A stretch of 64,000 bases of DNA from JABDMH01 sp050298535 (GCA_050298535.1 JBNKUI010000011.1:1-64000), one strand, 5' to 3'; positions 37,208 through 46,527 are shown, counted from the first letter of the stretch. Numbers and translations are program-made. Notes: generated by a model from the letters alone, not told the origin.

Positions 37208-37942
37208 ATGCCAGTTAAAATTAGACTGCAGCGTCATGGGCGTAAAAAAGCCCCTTTTTATCACATCGTAATTGCTGACTCCCGGGCACCTCGGGATGGT
37301 CGCTTCATCGAAAAGATTGGTACCTATAATCCAATGACCAAGCCTGCGACGATCGAATTGGATCGCGACCTGGCTTTTGATTGGTTGATGAAAGGTGCTC
37401 AGCCAACAGATACCGCCAGGGCAATCCTGAGATTCAAAGGTGTATTGTACAAAAAGCATCTGATGCGTGGTGTACAAAAGGGTGCCATGACAGAAGAAGA
37501 AGCACAGGCAAAGTGGCAAAATTGGGTTGACGAAAAAGAAGCTAAGATTCAGAAACGTCGTGAAGCTACGGCCGCTGAAAAAGCTAACTATCTTGAGGCA
37601 GTAAGTGGTAAAATACCCTCAGTAGTTGTGAAAGAGGAAGAACCCGCAGAAGCACCAGCGGCCGAAGAAGCAGCTGAGGCACCTGTAGCAGAAGTAGCTG
37701 CAACGGAAGAAGCACCTGCAGCCGAGGCAACTGAGGAAGCACCAGCTACAGAAGAAGCTCCTACAGAGGAAGAAGCACCGGTAGCTGAGGAAACACCTGC
37801 AGCTGAGGAAGCACCTACTGCAGAAGAAGCTCCTGCAGAGGAAGAAGCACCGGTAGCTGAGGAAGCACCTGCAGCCGAAGTAACTGAGCAGGCACCTGCG
37901 GAAGAGGAAGCCACAGCAGAGCCAGAAGCAGAAGAGAAGTAA
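37208..37942 (+). CDS. rpsP: 30S ribosomal protein S16 with long Ala/Glu/Pro-rich C-terminal tail
   Basis: Residues 1-85 are a normal S16 (MPVKIRLQRHGRKKAPFYHI, RDGRFIEKIGTYNP). Residues 86-141 are a charged helical extension seen in Bacteroidota. From about residue 142 to 244 the sequence is almost wholly Ala, Glu, Pro, Val and Thr, in EEAPAAEE-like units. Total length is far above the usual 80-180 residues. The tail is predicted to be disordered and strongly acidic. S16 is needed for 30S assembly. The tail partly arises from a 72-bp tandem duplication. A hairpin terminator follows the gene. Confidence 0.93.
   Translation: MPVKIRLQRHGRKKAPFYHIVIADSRAPRDGRFIEKIGTYNPMTKPATIELDRDLAFDWLMKGAQPTDTARAILRFKGVLYKKHLMRGVQKGAMTEEEAQAKWQNWVDEKEAKIQKRREATAAEKANYLEAVSGKIPSVVVKEEEPAEAPAAEEAAEAPVAEVAATEEAPAAEATEEAPATEEAPTEEEAPVAEETPAAEEAPTAEEAPAEEEAPVAEEAPAAEVTEQAPAEEEATAEPEAEEK
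37751..37880 (+). repeat. Imperfect 72-bp tandem duplication within the rpsP tail
   Basis: The copies start at 37751 and 37823, a spacing of 72 bp (24 codons). The first about 52 bp of each, beginning GAAGAAGCTCCT, differ at only about two positions, after which they diverge. The reading frame is kept. Confidence 0.75.
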
Positions 37943-38040
37943 TCACCACATTTGGTAGATAGACTTGATTGCACCGGCAGATTTCTTTTACCTGTCGTCG
38001 CATTTCACTATCTTTAAACACATACTGAAAAAATACTTGG

Positions 38041-38073
38041 ACCTAGTAGCCTTAATTGCGCTACTAGGTTTGT
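38041..38073 (+). terminator. Rho-independent terminator after rpsP
   Basis: ACCTAGTAGC and GCTACTAGGT form a perfect 10-bp stem around a 9-nt loop, followed by TTTGTCTTT. It lies about 100 bp past the rpsP stop and 26 bp before the next gene. Confidence 0.75.
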
Positions 38074-38098
38074 CTTTATCTAAGAAAAGAAGAAATAA

Positions 38099-39490
38099 AT
38101 GAAGCCACTGAGTAAAAAGTACCAGGAAAGCGCCGAATCAATAAAAGAAGCAATTCAGGCATCTGATGAACTAGCCACCTATCTCAGCAATGAAGAGGAG
38201 GAGGACTATGCGAAGTTGCAGGCTAAGTTTGAAAAGCAGATCAATGATCTGCATGAAGAAGTTGCAGCCAAGGATCCTCTACAATTGTTTTCGCTAGAAG
38301 ATATCTTAATTGATCCTGGATTTGAAGGACTATTCTTTCCGCGTATTTTGGGCTATGCCGTACTGCGGGGTGATACCAACGAACAGTTTAAGTACGTACG
38401 ACCTCAAGAACATTTTAAGAAGGTACTGTTAGCTATTTGCAACTCTATGTACTTTGATATTATCAAACGAAGAGTGGGTCAGGCAATTCAGATTGGATTT
38501 GCACTGAGCAGTGATATTTGGATTACCAATCTGGTAGATGAAGTGGATAACAAGCACGTGAAGCAATTTCTGATGACTCAGAAAATGGATAAATATCGAG
38601 TGGAGAAAAATCGTCGTTCCGGATATGTCCGATTTAGAAAGCAGTTTCAAACTACCAATTTTGAATCTACAGAGTTTCCCGCAACACCGGGCGAGATGGC
38701 TACCGGGTTTGGATCGGTCAGAAAGTTCTTAGAATACCGTATCAGCACAAAAGCAGACCATTCCAGTTATATTTCTGAAATACTTAAAGTGCTTGAAAAT
38801 AAGGATCTGGCAGGAACGCAAAAGTATGTGCATCTGATGGGCCTTGTTATAAATTTCATTGACTTTAGAGGTGAAATGAAGGATAGCCTAAAGAAGGTCC
38901 TAAACGAGCAACGAAAGAAGGACACGAATTTCAATGAGCGATATTTTGTCTTCCTCCATGAATTGCTCCAGTCCTCACTGCCGGTAGATGCAGACTGTGA
39001 TGCGCGTGTACATGACCTTCTCGATGTGAGTATTCATGATGATATGCTGCAGTACTATGACGCCCTTAATGAGTTGGCAAAGAAAGGGTTCGTTCATGAA
39101 GAGGCACAAGAAGCTGTCCGAAAACTTTATGCAAAGTATGATGGCTTGTCCATGATCAATGGTTGCCTTAGACTGTCTGTTCTCAACCAGTTTGTTCAGG
39201 TGTTGAGAAATCTGACTGAGTCAGAATATCCAGATTACTTTGAGTTGAATAAGACATTCGTTACGTACATGGATATCTTTGATTATCAGCAGTTTAATCA
39301 ATGGCTAAAGGAGGATTCTCTCAAGTATGTGAAAAGATTGCTCAAGAAATATACGGATAAGCGCGGACGAGATTATCAGGATATCAAGAAGTTCGTCATC
39401 CCCACTTTCCAGGACCTTGGCTTTATGAAGGAAAAGGAAGTACTTGAGTTATTCAAAACACGAAGAAAACGAAAGAAAGCCACCGCCTAG
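38099..39490 (+). CDS. Conserved-looking alpha-helical cytoplasmic protein, unknown
   Basis: The protein has 463 residues with no signal peptide and no membrane helix. It looks all-helical, beginning with a charged coiled segment (ESAESIKEAIQASDEL) and ending in a basic RRKRKKATA tail. No catalytic motif or named family was recognised. It lies 156 bp after rpsP, separated from it by a terminator. The basic end and the position near rpsP could hint at RNA or ribosome contact, which is speculation. Confidence 0.6.
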   Translation: MKPLSKKYQESAESIKEAIQASDELATYLSNEEEEDYAKLQAKFEKQINDLHEEVAAKDPLQLFSLEDILIDPGFEGLFFPRILGYAVLRGDTNEQFKYVRPQEHFKKVLLAICNSMYFDIIKRRVGQAIQIGFALSSDIWITNLVDEVDNKHVKQFLMTQKMDKYRVEKNRRSGYVRFRKQFQTTNFESTEFPATPGEMATGFGSVRKFLEYRISTKADHSSYISEILKVLENKDLAGTQKYVHLMGLVINFIDFRGEMKDSLKKVLNEQRKKDTNFNERYFVFLHELLQSSLPVDADCDARVHDLLDVSIHDDMLQYYDALNELAKKGFVHEEAQEAVRKLYAKYDGLSMINGCLRLSVLNQFVQVLRNLTESEYPDYFELNKTFVTYMDIFDYQQFNQWLKEDSLKYVKRLLKKYTDKRGRDYQDIKKFVIPTFQDLGFMKEKEVLELFKTRRKRKKATA

Positions 39491-39498
39491 ATCACTCT

Positions 39499-40188
39499 CT
39501 ATTGGTCAGGATATTCGAATCGGTATCCGACACCGCGAATACTTTTAAAATAGCGGGGATTCTTTGGATTTTTTTCAAAGTACTTGCGAAAGGACAGGAT
39601 GAAGTTGTCAATAGTACGGGTGGAAGGGAATACATCATAGCCCCAAACAGCTTGTAGGATCTCCTGCCGGGATACCACTTCATTCCGACGTTCGATCAGT
39701 AGCTTAAGGAGCATCGCTTCCTTTTTGGTGAGGTTGATTTCGCCGTCCTTACCATGTGCGGTATAATTGCTGAAATTAACCCAATAATCATCAAATTCAA
39801 ATTGTCTGAGTGAGGCTTCAATTTCGGGATTGCTTCTCTTCAGGACATTCTTGATCCGCAGGAGTAACTCCTGTAGATGGAAAGGTTTGTTGATATAATC
39901 ATCGGCCCCCATACTGAGACCCTGCACCCGATCTTGCGGTGTATCCTTAGCCGTCAAAAAAATGATGGGTGTCTTATCATCACGGAGTCTTATCTGCTCA
40001 CATACGCTAAAGCCATCGACTCCCGGCAACATCACATCCAAAAGAATGAGGTCGAAGTGTTGGTCAGACCAAAGTTGTATTGCAGTTTTTCCTTCACCTG
40101 CGACGATAACTTCGTACCCCTCCATTCTCAGATTGAGGGCAATAACTTCCTGAAGACTTTTTTCATCTTCTACCAGCAAGATGCGCAT
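39499..40188 (-). CDS. OmpR-family response regulator
   Basis: The protein has 229 residues. The receiver domain has acidic residues E7, D8 and phospho-acceptor D51 (LILLDVMLPG), with the switch lysine in FLTAKD. A winged-helix domain follows with the EINLTKKEAMLLKLLIERR and RTIDNFILSFRKYFE segments. It is the transcriptional output of the adjacent sensor kinase, whose gene ends 11 bp upstream. Confidence 0.92.
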   Translation of the reverse strand: MRILLVEDEKSLQEVIALNLRMEGYEVIVAGEGKTAIQLWSDQHFDLILLDVMLPGVDGFSVCEQIRLRDDKTPIIFLTAKDTPQDRVQGLSMGADDYINKPFHLQELLLRIKNVLKRSNPEIEASLRQFEFDDYWVNFSNYTAHGKDGEINLTKKEAMLLKLLIERRNEVVSRQEILQAVWGYDVFPSTRTIDNFILSFRKYFEKNPKNPRYFKSIRGVGYRFEYPDQ

Positions 40189-40199
40189 AGTGATACTAC

Positions 40200-41195
40200 T
40201 TATTTAAGTGGAATTCGTAAGATGAAGTTACTTCCTTTTGGAGTATTACTCTCCACATCAATTCTCCAGCCGTGGTATTCCACCATTTTCTTTACAATAT
40301 ACAAACCCAAACCCGTTCCTTTTGTTGAACGTGTCTCCTCATGTCCTGACCTATAAAACTGCTCGAAGATTCGGCTACGCTCTCCTGGAGGAATACCTAT
40401 GCCCCGATCTTTAACTTCAATACGTATTTCATCTTTGTTTGAGAGAATTTCGATCTGCACCGGTGACCCGGGGTCACTATATTTTAATGCGTTTTCTATC
40501 AGATTAAACATCATGGAATGAAAACCCTGAATATCCACCTGTACAAAAACCTTACCCTCTGATTTTTTGTGGATTAGTACCTGCGCTTCAGGTCTAACTC
40601 TTCTTATATGATCGGCGACTTCGGTTACAAGTTCATGCAAGTCTCTTTTTTCAAATACAGGTGTGAAAGACTTGTCAAGTTTGGCAGATAGCAATAGGTT
40701 TTCAACGAGGGCTGAGAGCCTTTCCGTCTCTTTCAATCCGTGACCGGCAAGATTTTCCTGTTGGGAACGATCCAACTTTCGGGTTTGCAGCGTCTCAAGT
40801 ATAAGGCTAATAGAAGACAAGGGGGATTTGAGCTCATGCGTGATGGCCAGTAGGAAGTTTCTTTTTTGACGTATCGTATCGATCTCCCGCCCATATCCAC
40901 GGTTTATAAACCAGATACCAATCATAAGGGCAATAACGAAGACAAGTCCTTCTCCCAGGACCATCCAGAATTGCTTATTTCTTTTATCCACAAATGACTG
41001 GTAATCGGCAGTTTGTCTGAAGTCTTCTTGATGACCATTGGCCTTCCATATGACCTGCTCGGCTTTGACCGAGGCAATAAAAAGCTCATCGTTTTTTTTG
41101 ATGAGTAATACGGCCCACCATAGGAGGGCCAATAACATGTAGATGAGTATAAAGTGTGAAAATAGTCTTAGCCTGTCTACTTTCTTTTTTCTCAT
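40200..41195 (-). CDS. Sensor histidine kinase
   Basis: The protein has 331 residues. Two transmembrane helices (about residues 13-32 and 78-97) flank a short periplasmic segment of about 45 residues. They are followed by HisKA with H120 (LLAITHELKSPLSS) and HATPase with the N box (FNLIENALKYSD), G1 (VKDRGIGIP) and G2 (GTGLGLYIVKK). It pairs with the downstream OmpR-type regulator. The start overlaps the hemL stop by 4 bp, so hemL and the two-component genes are one operon. Confidence 0.92.
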   Translation of the reverse strand: MRKKKVDRLRLFSHFILIYMLLALLWWAVLLIKKNDELFIASVKAEQVIWKANGHQEDFRQTADYQSFVDKRNKQFWMVLGEGLVFVIALMIGIWFINRGYGREIDTIRQKRNFLLAITHELKSPLSSISLILETLQTRKLDRSQQENLAGHGLKETERLSALVENLLLSAKLDKSFTPVFEKRDLHELVTEVADHIRRVRPEAQVLIHKKSEGKVFVQVDIQGFHSMMFNLIENALKYSDPGSPVQIEILSNKDEIRIEVKDRGIGIPPGERSRIFEQFYRSGHEETRSTKGTGLGLYIVKKMVEYHGWRIDVESNTPKGSNFILRIPLK

Positions 41196-42490
41196 GAGGA
41201 TTGATACACGTGGTCAAGACCTCGCAAAAGGATCTGACCGGCCATTTCAAGATCATCATCGGTATGAGCAGCGGATATAAACCCTACCTCATATCCCGAT
41301 GGTCCCAGATAAAGACCTTTATTTAGTAAGAATTCATGGAGCTTCTTAAAGAAATCCATGCTGGCAGGATCAATATCACTCGCTTTCTTAATCCTTTCTT
41401 CTCTAAAACAGATCCAGAATATGGATCCAATCGACGCCAAATGCATGGGATAGCCCTTCTCTTCCACATGCTCCATGATTCTGGATACAAAGTGCTCGGT
41501 TTTCTGTTGTAGTTGGCTATAAATATGCTTTCCTACCAGCTCTTCCAATGTTGCCAGACCGGCAGCCATGGCTACGGGGTTTGCCGAGAGTGTGCCCGCT
41601 TGATATACAGGACCTTCCGGACTAATATGCGACATAATTTCTTTGGATGCAGCAAATGCACCCACTGGCAATCCACCTCCAATGATTTTACCAAACGTGA
41701 TGATGTCGGGTTGAATATCATAATATCCGGCGGCACCTTCAAAACCAACGCGAAATCCACTGATTACCTCATCGAATATGAGTAGGACTCCATACTGGGT
41801 GCAAAGGGCCCGAATCCCTCTCAAATATTCAGGGTCTTGTAGTAGCAATCCATTATTAGCCGGTATGGGTTCAATAATGACGGCAGCGATTTCTTCCTGA
41901 TGCTTTTTCATCACCCCTTCGAGCCGGTCGAGGTCATCCAAAGGCAAAATCAATGTCTCTTTGATGAATGCATCCGGTATGCCAGCGGAGCTGCTGGTGC
42001 CAAAGGTTGCTAGTCCCGAACCGGCATTCACCAATAATGAGTCGACATGGCCATGATAACACCCATCAAATTTTACAATCTTATCCTTCCCTGTTACGCC
42101 CCTTGCCAGACGAATCGCCGACATGACAGCCTCAGTACCCGAACTTACAAATCGAATTTGTTCTATATATCTATGCTTGTTTAAGATGAATCCTCCCAGT
42201 TGATTACCCAGTCGGGTAGGGGCACCAAATGAAGTGCCATTTTTCACCGTTTCGATTATTCGATTCCTGACTCTTTCGTGATTATGGCCCAAGATCAACG
42301 GACCCCATGAACAGCAGAAATCAAGATATGTATGATTGTCTTCACAAGTGATTTTACTGCCAGAACCCTTCTTGATAAACAACGGAGGGCCGCTTACTGA
42401 TTTGAATGCGCGCACTGGCGAATTCACTCCTCCGGGGAAATACTCTTTCGCGGTCTCAAAGAGTCGGGCTGATTTCTGACGATCTCTCAT
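41192..42490 (-). CDS. hemL: Glutamate-1-semialdehyde 2,1-aminomutase
   Basis: The protein has 432 residues with PGGVNSPVRAF, VSSGTEAVMSAIRLAR, DEVISGFRVG and the PLP lysine K268 in TFGKIIGGGLPVGAF. It forms 5-aminolevulinate from glutamate 1-semialdehyde, the C5 entry to heme synthesis. It is the first gene of an operon with a two-component system, which may hint at heme- or redox-linked control (inference). Confidence 0.95.
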   Translation of the reverse strand: MRDRQKSARLFETAKEYFPGGVNSPVRAFKSVSGPPLFIKKGSGSKITCEDNHTYLDFCCSWGPLILGHNHERVRNRIIETVKNGTSFGAPTRLGNQLGGFILNKHRYIEQIRFVSSGTEAVMSAIRLARGVTGKDKIVKFDGCYHGHVDSLLVNAGSGLATFGTSSSAGIPDAFIKETLILPLDDLDRLEGVMKKHQEEIAAVIIEPIPANNGLLLQDPEYLRGIRALCTQYGVLLIFDEVISGFRVGFEGAAGYYDIQPDIITFGKIIGGGLPVGAFAASKEIMSHISPEGPVYQAGTLSANPVAMAAGLATLEELVGKHIYSQLQQKTEHFVSRIMEHVEEKGYPMHLASIGSIFWICFREERIKKASDIDPASMDFFKKLHEFLLNKGLYLGPSGYEVGFISAAHTDDDLEMAGQILLRGLDHVYQSS

Positions 42491-42620
42491 ACTTATCGTT
42501 GTGTAGAAGCTAGTTGGTAACTGATATGCAATGTTAGTTTTTTTCGGGCAGTAAATTGTCTTTCAGGAAATAGAATTGGCTATCTTCGTCACATACAGAC
42601 GCAGACCGATTGATAATTGA

Positions 42621-43646
42621 ATGAGCCAGACCCTTAAGTCATATATACCTAAAGTACTGAGCGAGAATAAGATAGTGTTACTGCAGGGTGTTGGAACTCT
42701 ACGGATGAACTATCGGCCAGCAGTCATCGATGATGGTCTCTCGGTAATGACCGCTCCTCGCGAGGAGATCTACTTTGTACCGGGTGATGAATCGGCTCTC
42801 GACCCTGTCCTGGTGAAAATTGTGGAGATGATCGCGCGCGTTGATCAGGACGAGGCCACTGATTTGGTCCAGCGATTTATGCAGGACCTACAGAAGGAAC
42901 TCCGCGAGAATGGATTTATCACGCTTCCAAATGTAGGTTGGATTAAACAGGACAACTGGGGCAATTTGTTTTTTGAGCCTGCTGCAGAGTATATTGAGAT
43001 GAACTCATTCTTTGGCCTCGGAAGTATCGAACTTCCTGAGGCTCTCTCCATGGCTGAGCAGGAAGCATTGGCTGATCTGAAGAAAACAGCCAGTGAGCAA
43101 TCGGCGGCTGCCAAACTTCAACGAGAAAAGGAGCGTCGGAGGTGGGGCTTCATCATAAGTGCCCTGGCCCTACTGGTGATATTGGGTGTCGTCTATGTGA
43201 CTAATAGAAATTCTTCAGGTGTCGGTGACAGCATACCCACACAGCAACCTACTTCACAGGATGAGGATGAAAACATGGATGAAGATAGTTTGAAGTTGGA
43301 GGATGTAACGCCTGATAGTTTAAATCCGGCTGGAGTGAGTCCACCTCATGTCAGAGAAGAAGGGCCAAACTATTTACCAGTTCTTACCAGTCAGCTGGAA
43401 GTTGCCGTTGAGACAGAGGTGGACAAAAGTCCTTGCATCATTATTGTCGGAGCTTTTGGTCTGGCATCAAATGTCGAGCGGATGAAGTCTAGAATTGAAG
43501 AGGCGGGCTATCCTTCCGTAGAAATCGAGGGAAGCAGACTTACCAAAGTGGGTTTGCGTTTTGATTGTGGTGATTCGGATGGTGAGGTGCTCAATTGGGC
43601 ACAACAGAACCTGGATCAGAATGCCTGGATTTTCAACGAAAACTAG
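42621..43646 (+). CDS. HU-domain (CCDC81-like) membrane protein with SPOR domain
   Basis: The protein has 341 residues. The N-terminal about 130 residues match the bacterial HU-like tandem domain (LSENKIVLLQGVGTLRMNYRPAVI, ENGFITLPNVGWIKQDNWGNLFFEP). A TM helix near residue 185 (FIISALALLVILGVVYVT) and an acidic linker follow. A C-terminal SPOR domain is present (CIIIVGAFGLASNVERMKSRIEEAGYPSVEI). This places the HU part in the cytoplasm and the peptidoglycan-binding SPOR in the periplasm, possibly linking the nucleoid or division site with the wall. A TATCTTCG element lies about 40 bp upstream. Confidence 0.8.
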   Translation: MSQTLKSYIPKVLSENKIVLLQGVGTLRMNYRPAVIDDGLSVMTAPREEIYFVPGDESALDPVLVKIVEMIARVDQDEATDLVQRFMQDLQKELRENGFITLPNVGWIKQDNWGNLFFEPAAEYIEMNSFFGLGSIELPEALSMAEQEALADLKKTASEQSAAAKLQREKERRRWGFIISALALLVILGVVYVTNRNSSGVGDSIPTQQPTSQDEDENMDEDSLKLEDVTPDSLNPAGVSPPHVREEGPNYLPVLTSQLEVAVETEVDKSPCIIIVGAFGLASNVERMKSRIEEAGYPSVEIEGSRLTKVGLRFDCGDSDGEVLNWAQQNLDQNAWIFNEN

Positions 43647-43706
43647 GTGGCACCTTTTAAGTGCCTTCTTATCTACATCCCATTCATGTAAATCTGAATT
43701 CCAACT

Positions 43707-44522
43707 ATGCTTGATTCATTTATCAATGAGATCTATCATCACGAGAAGAAGACATTTTTTCTATTGGCAGGTCCCTGCGTGATAGAAGATGAACATACAC
43801 CCCTTGAAATCGCATCATATATTAAGCAGATTACCAATGCTTTAGGGATACCTTATATTTTTAAGGCATCATATCGAAAGGCGAATAGAAGCAGATTGGA
43901 TTCTTTTACGGGTATTGGAGATGAAAAGGCATTGGGCATTCTGGCTGACATTCGCAATAGATTGGGTATACCTGTAGTAACCGACATTCACAGTGAAGGA
44001 GAAGTGGCACTTGCGGCTCCCTTTGTCGACGTCCTTCAGATACCTGCATTCTTGTGCCGTCAGACTTCACTCCTGGTGTCTGCAGCAGCCTCAGGCAAGT
44101 GGGTTAATATAAAAAAAGGACAGTTCCTGAGCCCGGAAGCCATGCATTTTGCCGTTGATAAAGTGAGAGAAAGTGGTAATGAAAAGGTATTGATCACAGA
44201 ACGAGGTACTACATTTGGGTATCAGGACCTGGTGGTTGATTTCAGAGGTATACCTGTGATGAGAAAGCAGGCTCCTGTGATTTTAGATTGTACCCATTCG
44301 CTACAAAAGCCTAATCAGACGAGCGGAGTAACAGGTGGATTGCCTGCACTAATTGAAACAATGGCTCGAGCAGGTGTTGCTGCTGGAGTGGACGGTTTAT
44401 TTATTGAGACACACCCTTCCCCCGCACAGGCTCTTAGTGATGGAGCCAATATGCTTCCTCTTGAACGACTTTCGGATTTGCTAGAGCAGACGCTTGCTAT
44501 CAAATCGGTGTTATCACCGTAA
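43707..44522 (+). CDS. kdsA: 3-deoxy-8-phosphooctulonate synthase
   Basis: The protein has 271 residues with AGPCVIEDE, IFKASYRKANRSR, VVTDIHSEGE, DVLQIPAFLCRQT, NIKKGQFL and DCTHSLQKPNQTSG, all typical of KDO-8-phosphate synthase. It condenses phosphoenolpyruvate with arabinose 5-phosphate for lipopolysaccharide core. The KANRSR motif and length separate it from DAHP synthase. A flavoprotein gene follows after 9 bp. Confidence 0.95.
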   Translation: MLDSFINEIYHHEKKTFFLLAGPCVIEDEHTPLEIASYIKQITNALGIPYIFKASYRKANRSRLDSFTGIGDEKALGILADIRNRLGIPVVTDIHSEGEVALAAPFVDVLQIPAFLCRQTSLLVSAAASGKWVNIKKGQFLSPEAMHFAVDKVRESGNEKVLITERGTTFGYQDLVVDFRGIPVMRKQAPVILDCTHSLQKPNQTSGVTGGLPALIETMARAGVAAGVDGLFIETHPSPAQALSDGANMLPLERLSDLLEQTLAIKSVLSP

Positions 44523-44531
44523 GTTAAAGCT

Positions 44532-46094
44532 ATGGTACATAGAGTTGAAGTGACCGTTGCGCCGTATAAGATTGATGACGAGGCATTTATCTATCGCATG
44601 GTGGCGTCCAGGTTGAAGCTTGGAACGAGACCTGTGCCCTGGAAGATTGTACGTCGCTCGATCGATGCGAGAAAAAAGCCTGTTTATAAATTACTGGTTG
44701 AGGTCTATGTAGATGAAGCGTTCCCGGATGTGGTACCCGACTTTTCAGAGCAATTTCAGAAGGTAGATAATGCGCCGGAAGTGATGATTGTAGGTGCGGG
44801 ACCTGCAGGATATTTTGCTGCTTTGGAATGTATAATATTGGGTCTGAAGCCGATTGTTTGGGACCGAGGCAAGGATGTACAGGCCAGGAGGAGGGACTTG
44901 AGAGCAATCCAACAATTCAGTGAGGTGAATCCCGATAGTAACTATTGTTTTGGAGAAGGAGGTGCTGGGACCTACTCCGATGGTAAACTTTATACCCGGT
45001 CCAAGAAAAGAGGGAGCGTCAAACGAATTCTGGAAATGTTAGTTTTCCATGGAGCTACGGAAGATATTTTGATAGATGCACATCCACATATTGGATCCAA
45101 TAAACTACCTCGGATCATTGCAAATATCAGAGAGTCTATTGTCAATTATGGTGGTGAAGTTCACTTTGGCAAACGGCTTACCGATATGCAGATAACTGCT
45201 AGCGGTGAGATCACGGGGTTGACGTTCAATCAGAATGAAACCGTCGCAGCACGACACGTCATCCTGGCTACAGGTCATAGCGCCCGAGACGTATATTCAT
45301 TGCTTCTTAAAAAGAGAATACGTTTCGATGCTAAACCCTTTGCGATGGGAGTTAGAATTGAGCACCCTCAACAAATGATTGATCAGATGCAGTATGGTCG
45401 CACACCTCGTGAAGAAGGACTCCCGGCCGCATCATATCGTCTGGCATGCGAAATCGGTGGGCGGGGTGTGTATTCATTTTGTATGTGTCCGGGAGGACTC
45501 ATCGTACCTGCTGCCACGGCTCCCGGTGAGATAGTAGTGAATGGAATGTCCCTATCCCGGCGTGATTCTCCTTTTGCAAACTCTGGCCTGGTGACCTCTG
45601 TAGATGCAAAACAATGGGTAGAGCATGGATTTGAGGGAGTAATGGCAGGTCTCAAGTATCAAATGATGGTGGAACAATCTCTGTTTCAATATGGAGACGG
45701 TTCACAAAGTGCACCCGCCCAGCGTGTTACCGATTTTATCACAAAGAGAGAGAGTGCCTCTTTACCTGCTACATCTTATATTCCAGGCATTTATAGTGCA
45801 CCACTTCATGCGCTGCTACCCGCAAATTTATTTAAATTGTTACTTCAGGGGTTAGAGGTCTTCGGAAGACGAGCAAAAGGATATATTTGTGACGAAGCAG
45901 TGGTGGTAGGTACTGAGAGCAGGACGAGTGCACCCATCAGAATTCCCCGTGATCCAAGATTTCTAAATCATCCACAAGTATCCGGACTCTACCCATGTGG
46001 AGAAGGAGGAGGATATGCAGGTGGAATTATTTCTGCAGCTATTGATGGTCAGCTCGTAGCAAAAGCGGTTGCTGATCAGGTGAAATCACACTGA
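44532..46094 (+). CDS. FAD-dependent oxidoreductase (NAD(FAD)-utilizing dehydrogenase family)
   Basis: The protein has 520 residues. About 80 N-terminal residues of a small alpha/beta domain (VTVAPYKIDDEAFIYRMVA) precede a Rossmann dinucleotide site, MIVGAGPAGYFAA (about residues 85-97). YCFGEGGAGTYSDGKLYTR, ATGHSARDVY and the C-terminal YPCGEGGGYAGGIISAA follow. It matches a widely conserved family of uncharacterised flavoproteins. The reaction is unknown. It lies 9 bp after kdsA and directly abuts the DoxX gene. Confidence 0.8.
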   Translation: MVHRVEVTVAPYKIDDEAFIYRMVASRLKLGTRPVPWKIVRRSIDARKKPVYKLLVEVYVDEAFPDVVPDFSEQFQKVDNAPEVMIVGAGPAGYFAALECIILGLKPIVWDRGKDVQARRRDLRAIQQFSEVNPDSNYCFGEGGAGTYSDGKLYTRSKKRGSVKRILEMLVFHGATEDILIDAHPHIGSNKLPRIIANIRESIVNYGGEVHFGKRLTDMQITASGEITGLTFNQNETVAARHVILATGHSARDVYSLLLKKRIRFDAKPFAMGVRIEHPQQMIDQMQYGRTPREEGLPAASYRLACEIGGRGVYSFCMCPGGLIVPAATAPGEIVVNGMSLSRRDSPFANSGLVTSVDAKQWVEHGFEGVMAGLKYQMMVEQSLFQYGDGSQSAPAQRVTDFITKRESASLPATSYIPGIYSAPLHALLPANLFKLLLQGLEVFGRRAKGYICDEAVVVGTESRTSAPIRIPRDPRFLNHPQVSGLYPCGEGGGYAGGIISAAIDGQLVAKAVADQVKSH

Positions 46095-46520
46095 ATGAAA
46101 GATATCGTTGATCTGGTCGGTCGTATTCTACTGGCTACCATATTCTTATACGAGGGTATTGACTCTATTTGGTACTTTAAGAAAACGAAGTCCCTTATGA
46201 CTGAATATGGTATTAATTTCCAGCAGGATCTGCTCCTTATGGCGGCCATATTTTTGCTGTTACTAGGTGGAACACTTCTTTTGATTGGCTATCGGTCCAG
46301 ATTCGGTGTAGTACTTATTCTCCTGTATTGGATACCTCTCACATTTATAATACATAGCTTTTGGAATGATCCTCCCGATATACGGCGCATGCAATCGATC
46401 CTCTTTATGAAAAATATGGCGATTGCCGGAGGTCTGCTTTCGGTTTTTGTGAATGGCAGTGGTAAGTATAGTGTGAAAACCTTACTCGCCAACACTAAGG
46501 TACCCAAACGGTTTAGGTGA
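46095..46520 (+). CDS. DoxX-family small membrane protein
   Basis: The protein has 141 residues and four membrane helices with the DoxX pattern (VGRILLATIFLYEGIDSIWYF, then LLLMAAIFLLLLGGTLLLIGY and the FIIHSFWND turn). The ATG follows the preceding TGA without a gap, so it is translated from the same mRNA as the flavoprotein. DoxX proteins are linked to redox or stress roles, but the specific function is unclear. Confidence 0.8.
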   Translation: MKDIVDLVGRILLATIFLYEGIDSIWYFKKTKSLMTEYGINFQQDLLLMAAIFLLLLGGTLLLIGYRSRFGVVLILLYWIPLTFIIHSFWNDPPDIRRMQSILFMKNMAIAGGLLSVFVNGSGKYSVKTLLANTKVPKRFR

Positions 46521-46527
46521 TGGTCGT

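Noticed and set aside
37629..37930. CRISPR-like direct repeats
   Set aside because: The repeats are in-frame codon repeats of the rpsP tail without constant repeat/spacer structure. No CRISPR array was seen anywhere in the window.
37588..37974. Long serine/alanine-rich frame antisense to the rpsP tail
   Set aside because: It mirrors the low-complexity GCA/GAA repeats of the rpsP tail. A Ser/Ala/Gly-only product is the expected shadow of that repeat.
43707..44522. DAHP synthase (aromatic amino acid pathway)
   Set aside because: The KANRSR, DIHSE and NIKKGQF motifs match KDO-8-phosphate synthase instead.
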